A stretch of 24,011 nt of DNA, taken from assembly GCA_002316795.1 (NCBI GenBank), contig DCEE01000050.1:26830-50840 (forward strand), given 5' to 3'. Both the position numbers and the translations under genes were made by a program. Source of the DNA: Synergistaceae bacterium UBA1037. Its GTDB lineage: Bacteria; Synergistota; Synergistia; Synergistales; Synergistaceae. Under the pieces are notes generated by a model. That model did not search any database. It was given only the letters and a program-made list of their open reading frames with translations, and was not told where the DNA came from. Shown piece by piece: positions 8,224-14,086 of the stretch. Position 1 is the stretch's first letter. Every line of letters begins with the position of its first letter.

Positions 8224-8252
8224 ATTGTATACTATTTTTCTTCTTTTTTGAA
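8224..8252 (-). promoter_or_regulatory. Putative promoter of the ketopantoate-reductase-family gene
   Basis: On the minus strand, TTCAAA (8252-8247), a 17-base A-rich spacer, then TACAAT (8229-8224). It lies about 55 bases before the chosen start codon. The match is moderate (4/6 and 5/6). Confidence 0.4.
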
Positions 8253-8253
8253 T

Positions 8254-8292
8254 AAGAAATGCCGGCACCCGAAAAAGGCACCGGCATTTCTT
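8254..8292 (-). terminator. Hairpin terminator after the symporter gene
   Basis: A perfect 12-bp inverted repeat (AAGAAATGCCGG / CCGGCATTTCTT) with a 15-base loop begins 21 bases after the symporter stop. The AT-rich outer part of the stem (ATTTCTTATT on the minus strand) supplies the U-rich end. It lies directly upstream of the next gene's promoter. Confidence 0.65.
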
Positions 8293-8313
8293 AAATTAAC
8301 GGCGGGATCCTTA

Positions 8314-9567
8314 TTAGAATATTTCTTTGGCCGTCACTGCCTTGTCAAACCAGTCTCTGCCCTCCACCATTCTGGTGACCAGCATCGCTGAGCATGTGTC
8401 GCCGGTCGCGTTGACCATCGTGGCAGCAGGGTCTACCAGGAAGCCTATCGTTGCGATTATCGGGAATGCTTCGGGCGGGAATCCGTACAGGCTCACGATC
8501 AGCATTTCTCCCACCAGTCCGCCTCCGGGGATGCCCGAGAGAACGACTCCGGAAAGCACTGCCACCGCGACTGCGGTTGTCATCGTTCCCACTCCGGTGA
8601 ACGGAATGTTGAAGATGCCGAAGAGGAACGCTATCTTGAGGATACCGCTGAGGCAGGAACCTTCCATGTGGGCAGTGGCTCCGATGGGAAGCACGATCTC
8701 CGCTATGTCCTTGGGAATGCCGATATTATGCGCCGCTACGAGGTTGACCGGCAGCGTGGCGTTGCTGCTCTGGGTACCAAGGGCAGTTATGGAGGGAGTT
8801 ATGATGTGCTTCCAGAAGGTGGCCACTCCCTTGCCCTCTGTTGCGAGCCAGGAATAGACCGTGAATGCCACAAAGAAATATCCGAAGGTGGCAATGTGGT
8901 AAATTATCATTGAGCGCAGGTAGGCGCCCAGCAGGTTGGGGCCGTAGTCTCCAACCAGCGTTGCAAAGTAGGCGCCGAGTCCGATCGGTGCATAGTACAT
9001 GAGATATTTGACCATCTGCAGCATCGCATCGGCAAATACCGCTATCCCGCGTCCCACGGCCCTGCCTCTCTCACCAAGCGTCTGCAGGCAGAAGCCGAAG
9101 AAGATCGTGAAGAGGATCAGCGGAAGCATGGCGCGCCTTGACAGAAGCAGCGAGAAGTCTTCCACGGTAAAGGCCTTCACTATCTGGTCTGCCGTCCTGA
9201 GAGCCTGGAAGTCTTCCGGTGCCTGGAGCTGGATGTTCGTTCCTGCAGCAGGAGGGAAGAATGTGACTGTAACAAGCATGAGGAGCGCAGCTATGGCTCC
9301 TGTAACGAGGAAGACGATAACCAGAGATTTCATGACTTTGCCGAGTCTTTCCATTGAGGACATGTTGGCGACGGCGCTGCAGATCGTTGAGAAGACCAGC
9401 GGTACTACTACCATGAACATTGCATTGATAAAGACATCTCCAAGAGGCTTGAATACCAGCGCGTCTTTCCCCATCACCGCTCCGACAATACAGCCTATGA
9501 CGATCGCTGTGAGAAGTATGATAGGGAACCGGTAGGCTTTCCAGAGACTGTTTGATCCTGATGCCAT
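8314..9567 (-). CDS. Sodium:dicarboxylate/amino-acid symporter (SDF/DAACS family)
   Basis: This 417-residue, multi-helix inner-membrane symporter is homologous to GltPh/GltP/DctA. Family marks are the early helices (residues about 10-90, ending in VVPLVFSTIC), the serine-rich HP1 tip GTQSSNATLP, the TM7 motif PIGATAHMEG (usual form PIGATxNMDG), the HP2 loop SGIPGGG, and TM8 VDPAATMVNATGD (378-390). In GltPh, the TM8 residues Asp394, Arg397, Asn401 and Asp405 bind substrate and Na+. Here Asp379, Asn386 and Asp390 are kept, but the arginine position is Ala382. Arg397 binds the side-chain carboxylate of aspartate/glutamate, so a neutral amino acid or another substrate is more likely (inference). 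Start: ATG with GGAGAGG upstream. An alternative is a serine/threonine or unknown substrate carrier. Confidence 0.9.
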   Translation of the reverse strand: MASGSNSLWKAYRFPIILLTAIVIGCIVGAVMGKDALVFKPLGDVFINAMFMVVVPLVFSTICSAVANMSSMERLGKVMKSLVIVFLVTGAIAALLMLVTVTFFPPAAGTNIQLQAPEDFQALRTADQIVKAFTVEDFSLLLSRRAMLPLILFTIFFGFCLQTLGERGRAVGRGIAVFADAMLQMVKYLMYYAPIGLGAYFATLVGDYGPNLLGAYLRSMIIYHIATFGYFFVAFTVYSWLATEGKGVATFWKHIITPSITALGTQSSNATLPVNLVAAHNIGIPKDIAEIVLPIGATAHMEGSCLSGILKIAFLFGIFNIPFTGVGTMTTAVAVAVLSGVVLSGIPGGGLVGEMLIVSLYGFPPEAFPIIATIGFLVDPAATMVNATGDTCSAMLVTRMVEGRDWFDKAVTAKEIF

Positions 9568-9610
9568 GTTTACCTCTCCTTCCTTTTCTGCTTTGTCTGT
9601 AACTGTTGAA

Positions 9611-9616
9611 AGTATA
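9611..9616 (-). promoter_or_regulatory. Possible -10 box of the symporter gene
   Basis: On the minus strand TATACT (9616-9611) lies about 45 bases before the start. The -35 region 17 bases upstream is poor (TTTTAA). A perfect TATAAT further upstream (9792-9787) also has no good -35 box. Confidence 0.3.
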
Positions 9617-9664
9617 AAACATACATTCCGATGTTAAAAGAGGCGGCCTGATATTAAATCATTT

Positions 9665-9693
9665 TTGTCACAAATTGACCATACCATTATAAA
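9665..9693 (+). promoter_or_regulatory. Promoter-like pair in the symporter upstream region
   Basis: TTGTCA (9665-9670), a 17-base spacer, then TATAAA (9688-9693), on the plus strand. The pair is good (5/6 and 5/6) but points away from any recognised gene, toward a 13-codon reading frame. Initiation about 7 bases after the -10 would fall inside that frame's ribosome binding site, which weakens the link. Confidence 0.35.
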
Positions 9694-9708
9694 CAATAAG
9701 GAGGAAAA

Positions 9709-9750
9709 ATGAAAAAAGCTGTCCGTGAAAAATCAGGTAAACAAGGATAA
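9709..9750 (+). CDS. Possible 13-codon leader-type reading frame
   Basis: ATG 9709 is preceded by AAGGAGG (9698-9704) at ideal 4-5 base spacing. It reads MKKAVREKSGKQG then TAA. A start this well placed in a gene-free gap is notable, but the peptide is tiny, basic and unlike anything recognised. It could be a small peptide, the relic of a lost gene, or chance. No downstream plus-strand gene exists for it to regulate; the next gene (9828) is on the opposite strand. Confidence 0.2.
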   Translation: MKKAVREKSGKQG

Positions 9751-9827
9751 AAGATGCCCTGTGTTCTCTGCAATCAGTTGCGCAATATTATACACTCTTT
9801 CTCCCGGATCGTTGCGCTGACTTAAGG

Positions 9828-10376
9828 TCAGAAAAGGGTCTCTTTTCCCATAAGCAACTTTACCTTTCTTAGTATCAGAGTCCTCTCCTTCTCTTCTATG
9901 GTGCCGTGGACCTGGTATACTACTGAACTGTCTGCGTCGATCAGGGCGAAATTAGCATCGCTCCTCACAAAAGAAAAGTCGTTGCGCATTTTGCCGTCCC
10001 AGTCACCGTAGACTGTATGGCCGGCCTTTTCCGATTCCATGACAAGCGAGTCCTTCCACTTTCCCAGAAAGAGTCGTGATGCGCCTGAACAGTCCACGAC
10101 GGGGAGGACGAAGAGCAGTGCCTTCTCGTTATCGGGCAGCTGATTTCTGAATTTTTCCAGCTCATCCTTAAGAGCCCTGTTCCTGTCCTTTGTCTCGCGG
10201 GTCTCGTAAAAGCAGAGCACGATCTTACCGGAGATATCTTCAAGGGTCAGCGCGCTTCCGTCTCCCGAGGCTATCCGAAAAGGGGCGGCCCTCTGTGCTC
10301 CCTCCGAGGCCGTTGTTAAGGAGGATGCCAGGGCCATCAGAAATATGAGGCATATGATAAAGGATCTTCTGTACAT
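9828..10376 (-). CDS. Exported YtfJ-like thioredoxin-fold protein
   Basis: This is a 182-residue protein with an N-terminal signal peptide (MYRRSFIICLIFLMALASSLTTASEG; cleavage near residue 24) and so is probably periplasmic. The mature domain follows a thioredoxin/redoxin order: a strand at GKIVLCFYETRE (about 49-60), a helix DRNRALKDELEKF, a strand ALLFVLPVVD, WDGKMRNDFSF, and the final strand pair ANFALIDADSSVVYQVHG. The CxxC redox motif is absent: the usual site reads YETRETKD, and the two mature cysteines (in VLCFY and DCSG) are far apart. YtfJ-family proteins also lack an active-site pair, so the role is probably not classical disulfide exchange. Start: ATG with GGAGG about 10 bases upstream. 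It stands alone; function unknown. Confidence 0.6.
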   Translation of the reverse strand: MYRRSFIICLIFLMALASSLTTASEGAQRAAPFRIASGDGSALTLEDISGKIVLCFYETRETKDRNRALKDELEKFRNQLPDNEKALLFVLPVVDCSGASRLFLGKWKDSLVMESEKAGHTVYGDWDGKMRNDFSFVRSDANFALIDADSSVVYQVHGTIEEKERTLILRKVKLLMGKETLF

Positions 10377-10403
10377 TTAATACGACCTCCTATTATGCTG
10401 CTT

Positions 10404-10424
10404 CAGGGCGCCAAAGGCCCCCTG
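10404..10424 (-). promoter_or_regulatory. Hairpin in the leader of the YtfJ-like gene
   Basis: CAGGG-C-GCC-AAA-GGC-C-CCCTG forms an 8-bp stem with one central C-C mismatch and a 3-base loop, 28 bases before the start codon. It could be a leader structure or an inefficient terminator. There is no T run on either strand. Confidence 0.35.
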
Positions 10425-10513
10425 CCTTCTATATTGTATTTTAAAAAAAGAAATATGGGGATATGCAGAAAAGGATATTTGTATCAGGCCGACAGATCAG
10501 AGGCAGGGTAAAG

Positions 10514-10545
10514 AAAAAAGCGTCCCGGAAAATCCTGGGACGCTT
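10514..10545 (-). terminator. Intrinsic terminator of tRNA-Leu
   Basis: On the minus strand AAGCGTCCC pairs perfectly with GGGACGCTT (9 bp, 10-base loop), followed by TTTTTTC. It starts 11 bases after the tRNA 3' end, as expected for a single tRNA transcript. Confidence 0.85.
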
Positions 10546-10555
10546 ATGCTATCGA

Positions 10556-10640
10556 TGGTGCCGGAGACGAGAATTGAACTCGTACGGGTTTCCCCACACG
10601 CCCCTCAAACGTGCGTGTCTACCATTTCCACCACCCCGGC
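10556..10640 (-). tRNA. tRNA-Leu (anticodon GAG), CCA encoded
   Basis: This 85-base tRNA has acceptor stem GCCGGGG pairing with CTCCGGC (one G-T pair), discriminator A and an encoded CCA. The D region reads GTGGAAATGGTAGACAC. The anticodon arm has loop TTTGAGG with anticodon GAG, which reads CTC/CTT leucine codons. A long variable arm of the class II type (TGGGGAAACCCGT) and T arm GAGTTCAATTCTC follow. The long variable arm, A discriminator and GAG anticodon fit leucine. It is a single-gene unit with its own promoter and terminator. Confidence 0.97.
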
Positions 10641-10655
10641 ACTCGGGACTTAGAA

Positions 10656-10684
10656 ATTATACGTAGCATCTCCTCTTTCGTCAA
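10656..10684 (-). promoter_or_regulatory. Strong sigma70-type promoter of tRNA-Leu
   Basis: On the minus strand TTGACG (10684-10679), a 17-base spacer, and a perfect TATAAT (10661-10656). The predicted start is about 8-10 bases before the tRNA 5' end, the usual arrangement for a stable-RNA gene. Confidence 0.85.
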
Positions 10685-10741
10685 GTCTCTATTTGAAAAA
10701 AGAAAGGCCTGCTGTTCATTAAAATTTCGGTCTCTGCCGAT

Positions 10742-10776
10742 AAAAAAAGATCGGAGGCACCCTGAGGCGTCTCCGA
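10742..10776 (-). terminator. Intrinsic terminator of the rpsP-rplS operon
   Basis: On the minus strand an 11-position stem (10 pairs including one wobble, one mismatch) with a 4-base loop occupies 10776-10751. TC and a run of seven T follow. It lies 16 bases after the rplS stop. Confidence 0.85.
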
Positions 10777-10791
10777 CATGTTTTAAGGGGC

Positions 10792-11157
10792 TTAATTGCC
10801 GTATTCCCGGCGTTCCTTGATACGGGCTGCTTTTCCGCTGAGTTTGCGCAGATAGTAAAGCTTTGCCCTGCGGACCTTACCCTTGCGTACGATCTCTACC
10901 TTATCAACGCTGGGGCAGTGTACGGGGAATATTCTTTCGACTCCTATCCCGCCGGACATCTTCCTTACGATGAAGTTCTCGCGAAGTCCGCCGTGTTGGC
11001 GTCCTATCACTACGCCTTCGAAGATCTGTATACGTTCACGGTTGCCTTCCTTGACTTTGACGTGGACTTTTACCGTGTCGCCGGGGCGGAACTCTGAAAG
11101 GCTCTCGTCCGCCTTTGAGAATTTCTTCTCAATGAGTGCTATTCTTGGATCGATCAT
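10792..11157 (-). CDS. rplS: 50S ribosomal protein L19
   Basis: L19 sits at the interface of the 30S and 50S subunits. The 121-residue product (E. coli 115) shows the family core [29 protein letters not shown], then [18 protein letters not shown] and the basic C-terminus [23 protein letters not shown]. Start: ATG with a purine-rich GGGAGGG about 9 bases upstream. It is the last gene of the classical rpsP-khpA-rimM-trmD-rplS operon. It is separated from trmD by 88 bases, with a small GGCC-ggaa-GGCC hairpin in the gap, and is followed by a strong terminator. Confidence 0.98.
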   Translation of the reverse strand: MIDPRIALIEKKFSKADESLSEFRPGDTVKVHVKVKEGNRERIQIFEGVVIGRQHGGLRENFIVRKMSGGIGVERIFPVHCPSVDKVEIVRKGKVRRAKLYYLRKLSGKAARIKERREYGN

Positions 11158-11245
11158 GAGGTTTTTCCCTCCCTGTCATGTTTTGGATTTTGTCGTTTTA
11201 ATAATTTCAGGGCCTTCCGGCCTCTCTGCGGAGAATGATCCTGCT

Positions 11246-12499
11246 TCATCTCCAGCCAAAAAATCTGTCAAGCGTTATGCTTACCGCGCTTCGTACCGAT
11301 AGGTGGTTCCAGCTGTCCGTTCCTCCCGCGATGGGTGTCATCACCGAGTCTGCCTCTTTAAGGACATCCTCGTGAAGTCCCCATCCCGTTCCGAATATGA
11401 AAACCGGCGGGAGATCCTCCTCCAGTATCCTGCGCTTCAGCGAGAGCCAGTGTACAGCTCCCTCGGCCGGTTTTGCGGTGGTCGCGATCGTGAAGGGTTT
11501 TGCCTTTTCCCTTTCACTTACCCACTTGAGCGCTCTGTTCACGGAGGCGAAGATCTTAAGCGTGGAGAAAGCCTCGCTCCTGTCAGGGTTGTAGGTCGAG
11601 CCCCATCCTTCAGTCCAGTGGGCCGCGATCTTCTTGGCCATATCCCTCTGCTGTGCAAGCGGGGTGACCAGAAGGTACTTCTTTATGCCGTAGGTGCGGC
11701 ACGCCCTCGCGATGTCGTGCAGATCCATTCCGGTAATGGCAGTAGAAGATCTGTCTCCTCTTTTGTCGAGGACAGGGTAGTGGACTTCCATCACATAAGC
11801 CCCTCTTGACATCCAGGGTATTATCCCTGCGCGCCCGACTATGTCGGGCCTTCTTCTGAGGGTCCTCTCCACTGCCTGCCTTCTGCGCCACTTCTTTATG
11901 GCCTTTTCGTCTCCGCTGAGCAGTATCTCCGGCACCTTTTGCCCTTCCCACTCGGAAGGCCTGGTGTAGTGGGGCGTGTCAAGCATGCCGCCGAAGAAGG
12001 AATCCTCCCTGACAGCTTCCGACTTGCCGACCACTCCGGGGATCAGCCTCGAAACGGCATCCACTATCGCCATTGCGGGCATCTCTCCGCCGGTGAGCAC
12101 AAAATCACCTATTGATATTTCAAGGTCCACGTTCTTTTCTACGAATCTTTCGTCAACGCCTTCATAATGACCGCAGAATATCACAATGTGCTCTTTTCTC
12201 GACAGGTCTTCGACAAGCTCCTGATGGAGCCTGGTTCCCTGGGGGGATGGATACACCACGAAGGGCGCTCCCTCTCCCTTAAGGCTTTTCAGGGCCTTTT
12301 GGAGCGGCTCGGCCATCAGGACCATACCGCCGCTTCCGTACGAGTAATCGTCGATCTGCCTGTAGGAGCCCTCTGCGAAATCCCTGATGTCCAGGACTTC
12401 GACTTCAAGCTTTCCCTTTGCTATCCCGCGTCCGAGGACGCTCGCGCCGAGATAGGCGCGTATAAGGTCAGGGAATGCCGTTATTATGGTTATTCTCAT
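11246..12499 (-). CDS. trmD: TrmD tRNA (guanine-N1-)-methyltransferase fused to a second SPOUT RNA methyltransferase
   Basis: TrmD methylates N1 of G37 in tRNAs reading CNN codons, using SAM. Residues 1 to about 225 are a full TrmD: YSYGSGGMVLM (53-62), GHYEGVDERF (110-119), SIGDFVLTGGEMPAM (129-143), LDTPHYTRPSEW with the catalytic Asp (173-184), and the C-terminal helix region KKWRRRQAVERTLRRRPDI. Residues about 233-417 are a second SPOUT-like domain of the type seen in Thermotoga TM1570 (RNA_Me_trans). It starts GAYVMEVHYPVLDKRG and ends with a knot-like FGTGWGLHEDVL...IAGGTDSWNHLSVRSA. Normal TrmD is about 240-250 residues; this is 417. The start ATG lies one base after the rimM stop, so translation is coupled. 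The second domain's target is unknown. Confidence 0.93.
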   Translation of the reverse strand: MRITIITAFPDLIRAYLGASVLGRGIAKGKLEVEVLDIRDFAEGSYRQIDDYSYGSGGMVLMAEPLQKALKSLKGEGAPFVVYPSPQGTRLHQELVEDLSRKEHIVIFCGHYEGVDERFVEKNVDLEISIGDFVLTGGEMPAMAIVDAVSRLIPGVVGKSEAVREDSFFGGMLDTPHYTRPSEWEGQKVPEILLSGDEKAIKKWRRRQAVERTLRRRPDIVGRAGIIPWMSRGAYVMEVHYPVLDKRGDRSSTAITGMDLHDIARACRTYGIKKYLLVTPLAQQRDMAKKIAAHWTEGWGSTYNPDRSEAFSTLKIFASVNRALKWVSEREKAKPFTIATTAKPAEGAVHWLSLKRRILEEDLPPVFIFGTGWGLHEDVLKEADSVMTPIAGGTDSWNHLSVRSAVSITLDRFFGWR

Positions 12500-12500
12500 C

Positions 12501-13046
12501 TCAGTCCCAGAGGCCCTCCGGTACGGTCACCAGCATTATGCCCGCTTCGGTGTCCACACTTCTTATTGCTTCTGCAAGAGCGGGGATGGGTTTCAGCTGT
12601 CCCTCCGCCGTCCTTACAAGATAGACATCGTTGCTTCCGGTCCGGATCACTTCTTCGAGGATCCCGAGTTCCTTTTCTGAGGCGGTGTCAAGCACCCTGA
12701 TGCCTATGATATCGTCGATCCAGTATTCATCTTCGGAAAGCTCTGTGCGTTCATCTTTCGATACCGTAATGACGCTTCCCTTGAAAGCTTCAGCCGCGGT
12801 CCTGTCAGTGACATCTGAGATCTGAAGGAATAAAGTATCCTTGCCCTCATATGGAACTATTTTTTTGACACTGACAGTCCGGTTCGGTACGCTCGGTTTT
12901 TCCAGAGTGAGCTTTTTCATTTTGAAAAAACGTTCGGGATGATCGGTCAGGGGGAGTATCAGCATAGTTCCGCCGACTCCGTGTACCCCGACTATCTTGC
13001 CGATGGCCACCCTTTCTTCCGGCCGTGCCTCACTCTTCTTCGACAT
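12501..13046 (-). CDS. rimM: Ribosome maturation factor RimM
   Basis: RimM binds S19 and assists 30S head assembly and 16S rRNA processing. The 181-residue protein has the N-terminal RimM domain (RVAIGKIVGVHGVGGTMLILPLTDHPERF, ending with LKGSVI-like FKGSVITV). The PRC-barrel follows, opening EDEYWIDDIIGIRVLD and ending IPALAEAIRSVDTEAGIMLVTVPEGLWD. The ATG overlaps the khpA stop by 17 bases, and the rimM stop lies one base before the trmD start. Order and overlaps indicate one mRNA. The length is typical (about 165-185). The first 12 residues are polar and poorly conserved, so a slightly later start cannot be ruled out. Confidence 0.95.
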   Translation of the reverse strand: MSKKSEARPEERVAIGKIVGVHGVGGTMLILPLTDHPERFFKMKKLTLEKPSVPNRTVSVKKIVPYEGKDTLFLQISDVTDRTAAEAFKGSVITVSKDERTELSEDEYWIDDIIGIRVLDTASEKELGILEEVIRTGSNDVYLVRTAEGQLKPIPALAEAIRSVDTEAGIMLVTVPEGLWD

Positions 13047-13275
13047 CTACATCGACCTTTTCACCGGATTTGACCGACGCGGCCTTGGCTACGTGGCGTA
13101 TGGCGTTGATGGTGGATCCCTTCTTGCCAATTACCCTGCCTATGTCGTCCTCGGCCACCCGTATGGTCAGCAGGATGGCTCCGGAGTCGCTCCGATCTTC
13201 TCTGATCTTGACCTCGTCAGGTTTTGTTACAAGCCTGCGAACTATCAGGTCTACCAGTTCAATGTAATCAGGCAT
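13030..13275 (-). CDS. khpA: KH-domain RNA-binding protein KhpA (YlqC family)
   Basis: This is an 81-residue single KH domain protein that binds RNA, usually with its partner KhpB/EloR. The core GRVIGKKGSTINAIRHVAKA contains the canonical GxxG loop (GKKG). The N-terminus DYIELVDLIVRRLVTKPDEVKI is typical of the UPF0109 family. The acidic tail ends EKVDVDVEEE. Position between rpsP and rimM is conserved across many bacteria. It starts 14 bases after the rpsP stop; its stop overlaps rimM. Confidence 0.95.
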   Translation of the reverse strand: MPDYIELVDLIVRRLVTKPDEVKIREDRSDSGAILLTIRVAEDDIGRVIGKKGSTINAIRHVAKAASVKSGEKVDVDVEEE

Positions 13276-13289
13276 AACTATCGACCGCC

Positions 13290-13550
13290 CTATTCTGCTG
13301 CCGGAGCATCAAAGACCCCGGCCTTTTTGAGCAGTATCTTGGCTGTGTCGGAAGGGGAAGCCCCGTTCTTCAGCCAAAAAGCCGCACGCTCTACGTCCAC
13401 TTTTACCTCTGCAGGATCTGTCAGAGGATTGTAGGTCCCGAGTATCTCTATGAAGCGGCCGTCTCTTGGAGAATGAGAATCGGCTACCACCAGGCGATAG
13501 AAAGGAGCCTTCTTTTTCCCGTGACGGGAAAGACGGATACGAACTGCCAT
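13290..13550 (-). CDS. rpsP: 30S ribosomal protein S16
   Basis: S16 is a primary assembly protein of the 30S subunit. The 86-residue product starts [42 protein letters not shown], a near-consensus S16 opening, and continues [20 protein letters not shown]. Start: ATG 13550, with AGGAGG (13567-13562 on the minus strand) about 11 bases upstream. An in-frame GTG at 13562 touches that site and adds four non-conserved residues, so it was rejected. It is the first gene of its operon, and a long 26-bp leader stem sits immediately upstream of the ribosome binding site. Confidence 0.97.
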   Translation of the reverse strand: MAVRIRLSRHGKKKAPFYRLVVADSHSPRDGRFIEILGTYNPLTDPAEVKVDVERAAFWLKNGASPSDTAKILLKKAGVFDAPAAE

Positions 13551-13574
13551 TTGCGCAAACACCTCCTGTTTGTA

Positions 13575-13644
13575 GGGTTCCTCGGTGATTTGATTTTCAC
13601 TTCCGGTACGTTATATGGGTGAAAATCAAATGACTGAGAAACCC
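13575..13644 (-). promoter_or_regulatory. Long inverted repeat in the rpsP leader
   Basis: Arms 13575-13600 and 13619-13644 pair over 26 positions: about 22-23 Watson-Crick pairs, wobbles and at most two mismatches, with an 18-base loop. In rpsP mRNA the stem would end 7 bases before AGGAGG. The outer part is GGGTT/AACCC and the inner part is AT-rich (TTTGATTTTCAC). It could control rpsP translation, stop read-through from ffh, or be a mobile-repeat end; there is no U tract after it. Confidence 0.6.
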
Positions 13645-13661
13645 AAAGTTATCTTTTTGAA

Positions 13662-13675
13662 ATCGGAAACCCGAT
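13662..13675. repeat. Small hairpin in the ffh-rpsP gap
   Basis: ATCGG-AAAC-CCGAT is a perfect 5-bp stem. On the minus strand it is preceded, not followed, by a T run, so it is not a normal terminator for ffh. Confidence 0.3.
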
Positions 13676-13712
13676 AAAAAGCTGAGAACCGATGCGGCGT
13701 GGATCCTGCCGC

Positions 13713-13802
13713 GTGAAACTGCCGGAAGAACACCGGCGCGAAACAATTGTGAAGCGATGGTGAAACGGTTGTAAGGGCGGTCAAACTATCGTCAATCGGT
13801 CG
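13713..13802. repeat. Left array of degenerate 11-bp tandem repeats
   Basis: About eight units of 10-11 bases are readable in register. Examples are GTGAAACTGCC (13713), GCGAAACAATT (13738), GTGAAGCGATG (13749), GTGAAACGGTT (13760), GTAAGGGCGG (13771), TCAAACTATCG (13781) and TCAATCGGTCG (13792). The unit is close to one DNA helical turn. The array is inverted relative to the right array (14087-14254). They share GTTTGACCGCCC and a longer diverged match. Confidence 0.7.
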
Positions 13803-13817
13803 CTGGTGCCCCAATAT

Positions 13818-13850
13818 CGTCGTCCCCGAATGCTCAAATCGGGGATCCAG
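13818..13850 (-). repeat. Palindromic unit, left copy
   Basis: The unit has a 6-bp inverted repeat CCCCGA / TCGGGG (13824-13829 and 13839-13844), flanked by CTGGAT and ACGACG on the minus strand. It matches, in opposite orientation, the unit at 13899-13937. The adjoining GATCCA-gtgtcct-TGGATC dyad overlaps its end (13844-13862). Confidence 0.6.
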
Positions 13851-13898
13851 TGTCCTTGGATCATTGCTATGACTAACTTTTTTAGAATTAAAACAAAA

Positions 13899-13937
13899 GA
13901 CGCTGGATTCCCGTCAAGCAGCGTCCGGGAACGACGG
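13899..13937 (+). repeat. Palindromic unit, right copy
   Basis: Reads CTGGATTCCCG (13903-13913), then CGGGAACGACGG (13926-13937). Two inverted repeats interlock: GACGCTG/CAGCGTC (13899-13905, 13919-13925) and TTCCCG/CGGGAA (13908-13913, 13926-13931). This is a pseudoknot-like order. It resembles widespread extragenic palindromes of the TGGATTCCCG...CGGGAAxGACG type. Confidence 0.6.
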
Positions 13938-13948
13938 TGATTTTGAAC

Positions 13949-14045
13949 CTCCGCGGCCTTTGGCCGCAATTCTCCGCGATGCGAAGCGAGCAAATTCTCC
14001 AGCGATGAACTTCGCGAATTCTCCGCAGCCCAGAGGCTGCAAATT
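13949..14045. repeat. Four tandem hairpin units of 23-25 bp
   Basis: Units at 13949-13971, 13972-13996, 13997-14020 and 14021-14045 all begin CTCC and end (A)AATT. Between these ends lies a self-complementary core. Units 1 and 4 are perfect: GCGGCC-TTT-GGCCGC and GCAGCC-CAGA-GGCTGC. Unit 3 has GCGA...TCGC; unit 2 (GCGATGCGAAGCGAGC) is imperfect. The cores differ while the ends are shared, as if stems were exchanged. Confidence 0.75.
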
Positions 14046-14086
14046 CCCCAGTGTCTTCGGTTTATTATTCTATTTTTAAGGTTCTA

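Noticed and set aside
9709..9822. Plus-strand pseudogene continuing from the 13-codon frame (second frame MPCVLCNQ...)
   Set aside because: A second short frame of about 23 codons follows a stop and shows no similarity to a family; too little to call a broken gene.
10463..10666. 67-codon plus-strand frame over the tRNA
   Set aside because: It is antisense to tRNA-Leu and its terminator; the tRNA is clear-cut.
13626..13993. Two minus-strand frames (62 and 70 codons) in the ffh-rpsP gap
   Set aside because: They cross palindromes and repeat arrays, have no good start sites and no recognisable protein features.
13949..14045. SRP (4.5S) RNA gene next to ffh
   Set aside because: The units are separate short hairpins; the long rod with the conserved GGAA tetraloop/asymmetric-loop domain of SRP RNA is not seen.
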